From a virus, in the IMG/VR virus record IMGVR_UViG_3300037258_000441, positions 1 to 31,184 of that record: a stretch of DNA of 31,184 bases, one strand, 5' to 3'. Below, piece by piece: positions 29,257 through 31,184 of this stretch. Positions within the stretch are counted from its first letter, which is position 1; every line of letters starts with the position of its first letter. The notes under the pieces are model-generated. The model did no database searches. It had not been told where the DNA came from and saw nothing but the letters and a program-made list of their open reading frames with translations. A program made the position numbers and the translations under genes.

Positions 29257-29808
29257 TCACGGAACGTCACCCCCGGCGGTCTCGTCAGCGAGTACCCACT
29301 TGGCTGCGCGCCGGTTCCCTTTAATGCGGATGGATCCCAGATCCCTCAGTCGCTCCAGCCGCACGCGGGCATGCCATTTGCTGACGCCGAGGGCCAGGGC
29401 GACTTCGCTCGTGGTGGTTCCTCTCGCCAGCAGGGTCGTTAGCGTCTCGTGGCACTCGCCTTCAGGGATCGGGCGGCGGACCGGTGCCCGTTTCGCGGGA
29501 GGGGCCGCAGGAAGCCGGGTGCGCCTGCGCCGCGAACGCCGCGTCTCCGCGACGTTGTAGCGGGGGTGCTCCTGCTGGATCGCCCGGCGCTCGGCCAGCA
29601 CTGCCGACGCCTCTCCGGGAAGCCACTCCATCTTGATCGTGGCCACCAGGGGGAACCAGCGCTTGGAGGTGTGGTCGCCGAACCTGCGGCCGGCGTTGCC
29701 TGTGCGGCCTATGTACAGGAGGACTCCCTGCTCGTCGTACATCCGGTAGACGGCGTGCATGTCCGCGATGCGCCGCACGACGCGCGGGTCGATCTCAGAA
29801 ACGGCCAC
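29257..29808 (-). CDS. GIY-YIG nuclease with winged-helix C-terminus
   Basis: A 183-residue protein. Residues about 20-75 are a GIY-YIG domain: AVYRMYDEQGVLLYIGRTGNAGRRFGDH, with a downstream E (RRAIQQEHPRYN). A basic linker leads to a winged helix at about 125-180 (LTTLLARGTTTSEVALALGVSKWHARV...), which resembles the end of the FtsK-like protein. GTG at 29808 with GAGGG four bases before. Upstream palindromes place it under repressor control. It may be a homing enzyme or a nuclease for exclusion; the target is unknown. Confidence 0.83.
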   Translation of the reverse strand: MAVSEIDPRVVRRIADMHAVYRMYDEQGVLLYIGRTGNAGRRFGDHTSKRWFPLVATIKMEWLPGEASAVLAERRAIQQEHPRYNVAETRRSRRRRTRLPAAPPAKRAPVRRPIPEGECHETLTTLLARGTTTSEVALALGVSKWHARVRLERLRDLGSIRIKGNRRAAKWVLADETAGGDVP

Positions 29809-29825
29809 AGTGCCCTCGCTCTCGC

Positions 29826-29863
29826 ATGTGTCTAGACACATGTTATCGAGAGTGTCTAGACAC
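29826..29863. promoter_or_regulatory. paired palindromic operators
   Basis: A 16-bp palindrome ATGTGTCTAGACACAT (29826-29841) and a 12-bp GTGTCTAGACAC (29852-29863), centres 24 bp apart; a third degenerate copy GTGCCTAGACGA lies at 29887-29898. A minus-strand promoter TTGCCG/17/TAACAT for the GIY-YIG gene has the second site between its -35 and -10 and the first just after the -10. The neighbouring ribbon-helix-helix protein is the likely binder. Confidence 0.75.
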
Positions 29864-29886
29864 GGCAAGCCGGTCCGGGCTATCTT
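29857..29886 (+). promoter_or_regulatory. probable promoter of the RHH gene
   Basis: TAGACA (29857-29862) and TATCTT (29881-29886) spaced 18 bases resemble -35 and -10 boxes. The -35 lies inside the operator and the start point falls in the third operator copy, suggesting autorepression. Confidence 0.5.
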
Positions 29887-29915
29887 GTGCCTAGACGAAG
29901 ACAGGGAGCCGCATC

Positions 29916-30095
29916 GTGGTGCGAGGTACCAAGCGCGAGGCCATCCGCGTTGAGCCGGAGCTGTGGCGGGAGTACGGGCTCGCCTGCCAGGCCGATGGCA
30001 CGAACCGGTCAGCCGACCTGCGGGCGCACATGCTGCAGAAGATCCGCGCCTGGAAGCGAACGCCCGGCAAGACGGAGGACCTGCCTCGCTCATGA
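29916..30095 (+). CDS. ribbon-helix-helix regulator
   Basis: A 59-residue basic protein: KREAIRVEPELWREYGLAC (beta strand plus helix 1), then DGTNRSADLRAHMLQKIRAW (helix 2), the pattern of MetJ/Arc/CopG-type dimeric repressors. GTG at 29916 with GGGAG eight bases upstream; a second GTG follows directly. It converges on the FtsK-like gene, sharing TCATGA for the two stops. It most likely binds the GTGTCTAGACAC palindromes and controls itself and the GIY-YIG gene. Confidence 0.8.
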   Translation: MVRGTKREAIRVEPELWREYGLACQADGTNRSADLRAHMLQKIRAWKRTPGKTEDLPRS

Positions 30096-31184
30096 GGCCC
30101 CGTCCCCGTCCGGGCTCGCCACGAGAATCCACCGCGCACCCCGGCCAGCTCCCTCAATCTGGGCGACGCCCTGCCCGCGAAGCTTCTCCAGCCAGGTGCG
30201 CGCCGTCCACTTGCCGATCTTGAGGGCCTCCGCCACCTGGCTCGTGGTCGTCCCGCCTTCTAGCAGCTCAAGCAGTTTCCCTAGCGATTCAGTAGGGATC
30301 TCGGCCTGGTCTCCGACCTGCCGCCAGCGCTCCGCCGCAGACTCGCGGAGCTTCTCCGGGTCCACGCCGGGGCCGCGGGGCATCGCCGCGGTCTCCGCGA
30401 TGAAGTCCGCGGTCGCGTTGTTCTTCGCGTCCAGCTCGCGGAGCCGGGCCTGCATCCCGTCGTCCAGTTCCATGTCCCAGTCCAGTCGGTTGATGTCGTC
30501 GTCCGGCACTGTCGCCGTCACGGTGGCGGCCGGGGCCGGCCGCGCCTGGAGTCCCGCGGTTGCGGGGGCAGCCTCCGGGGGAGGGGCCGCCGTCCGGCCG
30601 TGCGCCCACCGTGCGTATACGTCGGTTCCGAGGAGCTGCTGGTACTGCTCGCCGAGGAACGCCACGCAGGCTGCGGGAAGGTCCGGCTGGGAGGCTGCCC
30701 GGTCCATGGCGATGCGGGCCACGTCCGGCGGCTCTGACAGCTTCCACGTGCGCCCGGCCCGGCCCGTGTGGTCGCCCAGCTCGGCGACCACCCAGACTCC
30801 CGGCTTGCCCTCGCCGTAGGAGGCCATGTCGGGGAGCCGCAGGCCCATCTCCCCGGCGGCGTGCATCGCCTCGGTAGACCGGTTGACGGCACCGAGGCAG
30901 AAGACGTCGTCCTGGGAGCGGACGTTCGCGCCGCCGGTCCACTCGGCGGTGCCCCGCTGGCCGGCCCGGACGGCGGTGACGCCGAGCTCGCGGCCAGTCG
31001 TGGCGATGTTCTCGAACTCGGCGCGGATCTTGGGGTACTTCATGGCCGAGGCGATCTCGTCCGCGATCAGCACGATCAGCGGGTCGGCTGGCGAGGGGAT
31101 GAACACGTCGGTGTCGTAGTGCTGCCGGGACCGCCAGTCGATGATCCCCGAGATGGCGCGCAGCACCTGCAGCGCCCGGTTCGC
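30090..31184 (-). CDS. FtsK/TraB-like DNA translocase, N-terminus outside window
   Basis: The visible 364 codons hold the second half of a FtsK/SpoIIIE-type ATPase: PLIVLIADEIAS is Walker B, and ENIATTGRELGVTAVRAGQRGTAEWTG and GGANVRSQD follow as in TraB/Tra translocases. A Pro/Ala linker follows, then a winged helix at the end (LLELLEGGTTTSQVAEALKIGKWTARTWLEKL) likely to recognise a DNA sequence, as the FtsK gamma domain does. Walker A must lie beyond 31184. In actinomycetes such proteins move double-stranded plasmid DNA between cells; in a phage they could segregate or transfer a plasmid-state genome. Confidence 0.85.
   Translation of the reverse strand, partial: ANRALQVLRAISGIIDWRSRQHYDTDVFIPSPADPLIVLIADEIASAMKYPKIRAEFENIATTGRELGVTAVRAGQRGTAEWTGGANVRSQDDVFCLGAVNRSTEAMHAAGEMGLRLPDMASYGEGKPGVWVVAELGDHTGRAGRTWKLSEPPDVARIAMDRAASQPDLPAACVAFLGEQYQQLLGTDVYARWAHGRTAAPPPEAAPATAGLQARPAPAATVTATVPDDDINRLDWDMELDDGMQARLRELDAKNNATADFIAETAAMPRGPGVDPEKLRESAAERWRQVGDQAEIPTESLGKLLELLEGGTTTSQVAEALKIGKWTARTWLEKLRGQGVAQIEGAGRGARWILVASPDGDGAS

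Noticed and set aside
29887-30819. Plus-strand frame of 310 codons
   Set aside because: It crosses the RHH gene in another frame and is antisense to the FtsK-like gene; composition is shadow-like.
1-31184. CRISPR array, insertion sequence, integrase or attachment site
   Set aside because: No regularly spaced repeat-spacer pattern, transposase or recombinase motif was seen in the translated frames.

Overview
The window is a high-GC (roughly 70 %) piece of an actinobacterial tailed-phage genome or phage-plasmid. This rests on base composition, GTG starts with GGAGG-type ribosome sites, HK97-type head genes and a large phage tRNA array. Nearly all genes are on the minus strand, so reading order runs from high to low coordinates. 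I ran no searches; family names come from recognised motifs.

Layout in transcription order (right to left): an FtsK/TraB-like translocase cut by the window edge (30090-31184); a small ribbon-helix-helix regulator on the plus strand (29916-30095) divergent from a GIY-YIG nuclease gene (29257-29808), with palindromic operators between them; an iteron-like repeat region (29128-29227); a DUF2637/SpdB-like membrane protein and neighbours (25661-29090); terminase small and large subunits (25126-25611, 22923-25205), the large one carrying an intein in its Walker B motif; small accessory genes (19897-22923); a portal-MuF fusion (16249-19872); an 865-residue protein joining ADP-ribosyltransferase-like, ParB-like and 2H-phosphoesterase-like domains (13655-16252); an Acb2-like anti-CBASS protein coupled to it (13446-13655); a 1040-residue capsid protease/scaffold-like protein (9254-12376); and the major capsid gene in three exons separated by two related group I introns (6762-9197). 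Small beta-rich and zinc-finger proteins follow (3744-6677), then a terminator and the tRNA array (1-3554).

The tRNA array holds about 18 readable tRNAs: Ser x4, Leu x3, Thr x3, Gln x2, Lys, Gly, Phe, Pro, Ala and Trp, plus fragments. One tRNA-Gly is split in its anticodon loop by a PD-(D/E)XK nuclease gene. A tRNA 3' half abuts an HNH nuclease gene whose DNA-binding N-terminus resembles that of the first nuclease. Three tRNAs share a non-canonical T-loop, and the three Leu-anticodon tRNAs lack the long variable arm.

Five themes stand out: several kinds of intervening or homing elements in one 31-kb stretch; a likely counter-defence cluster (Acb2-like sponge next to a 2H-phosphoesterase/ADP-ribosyltransferase fusion); an unusual tRNA set; conjugation/plasmid-like genes beside packaging genes; and islands of plus-strand accessory genes inside the minus-strand operon.
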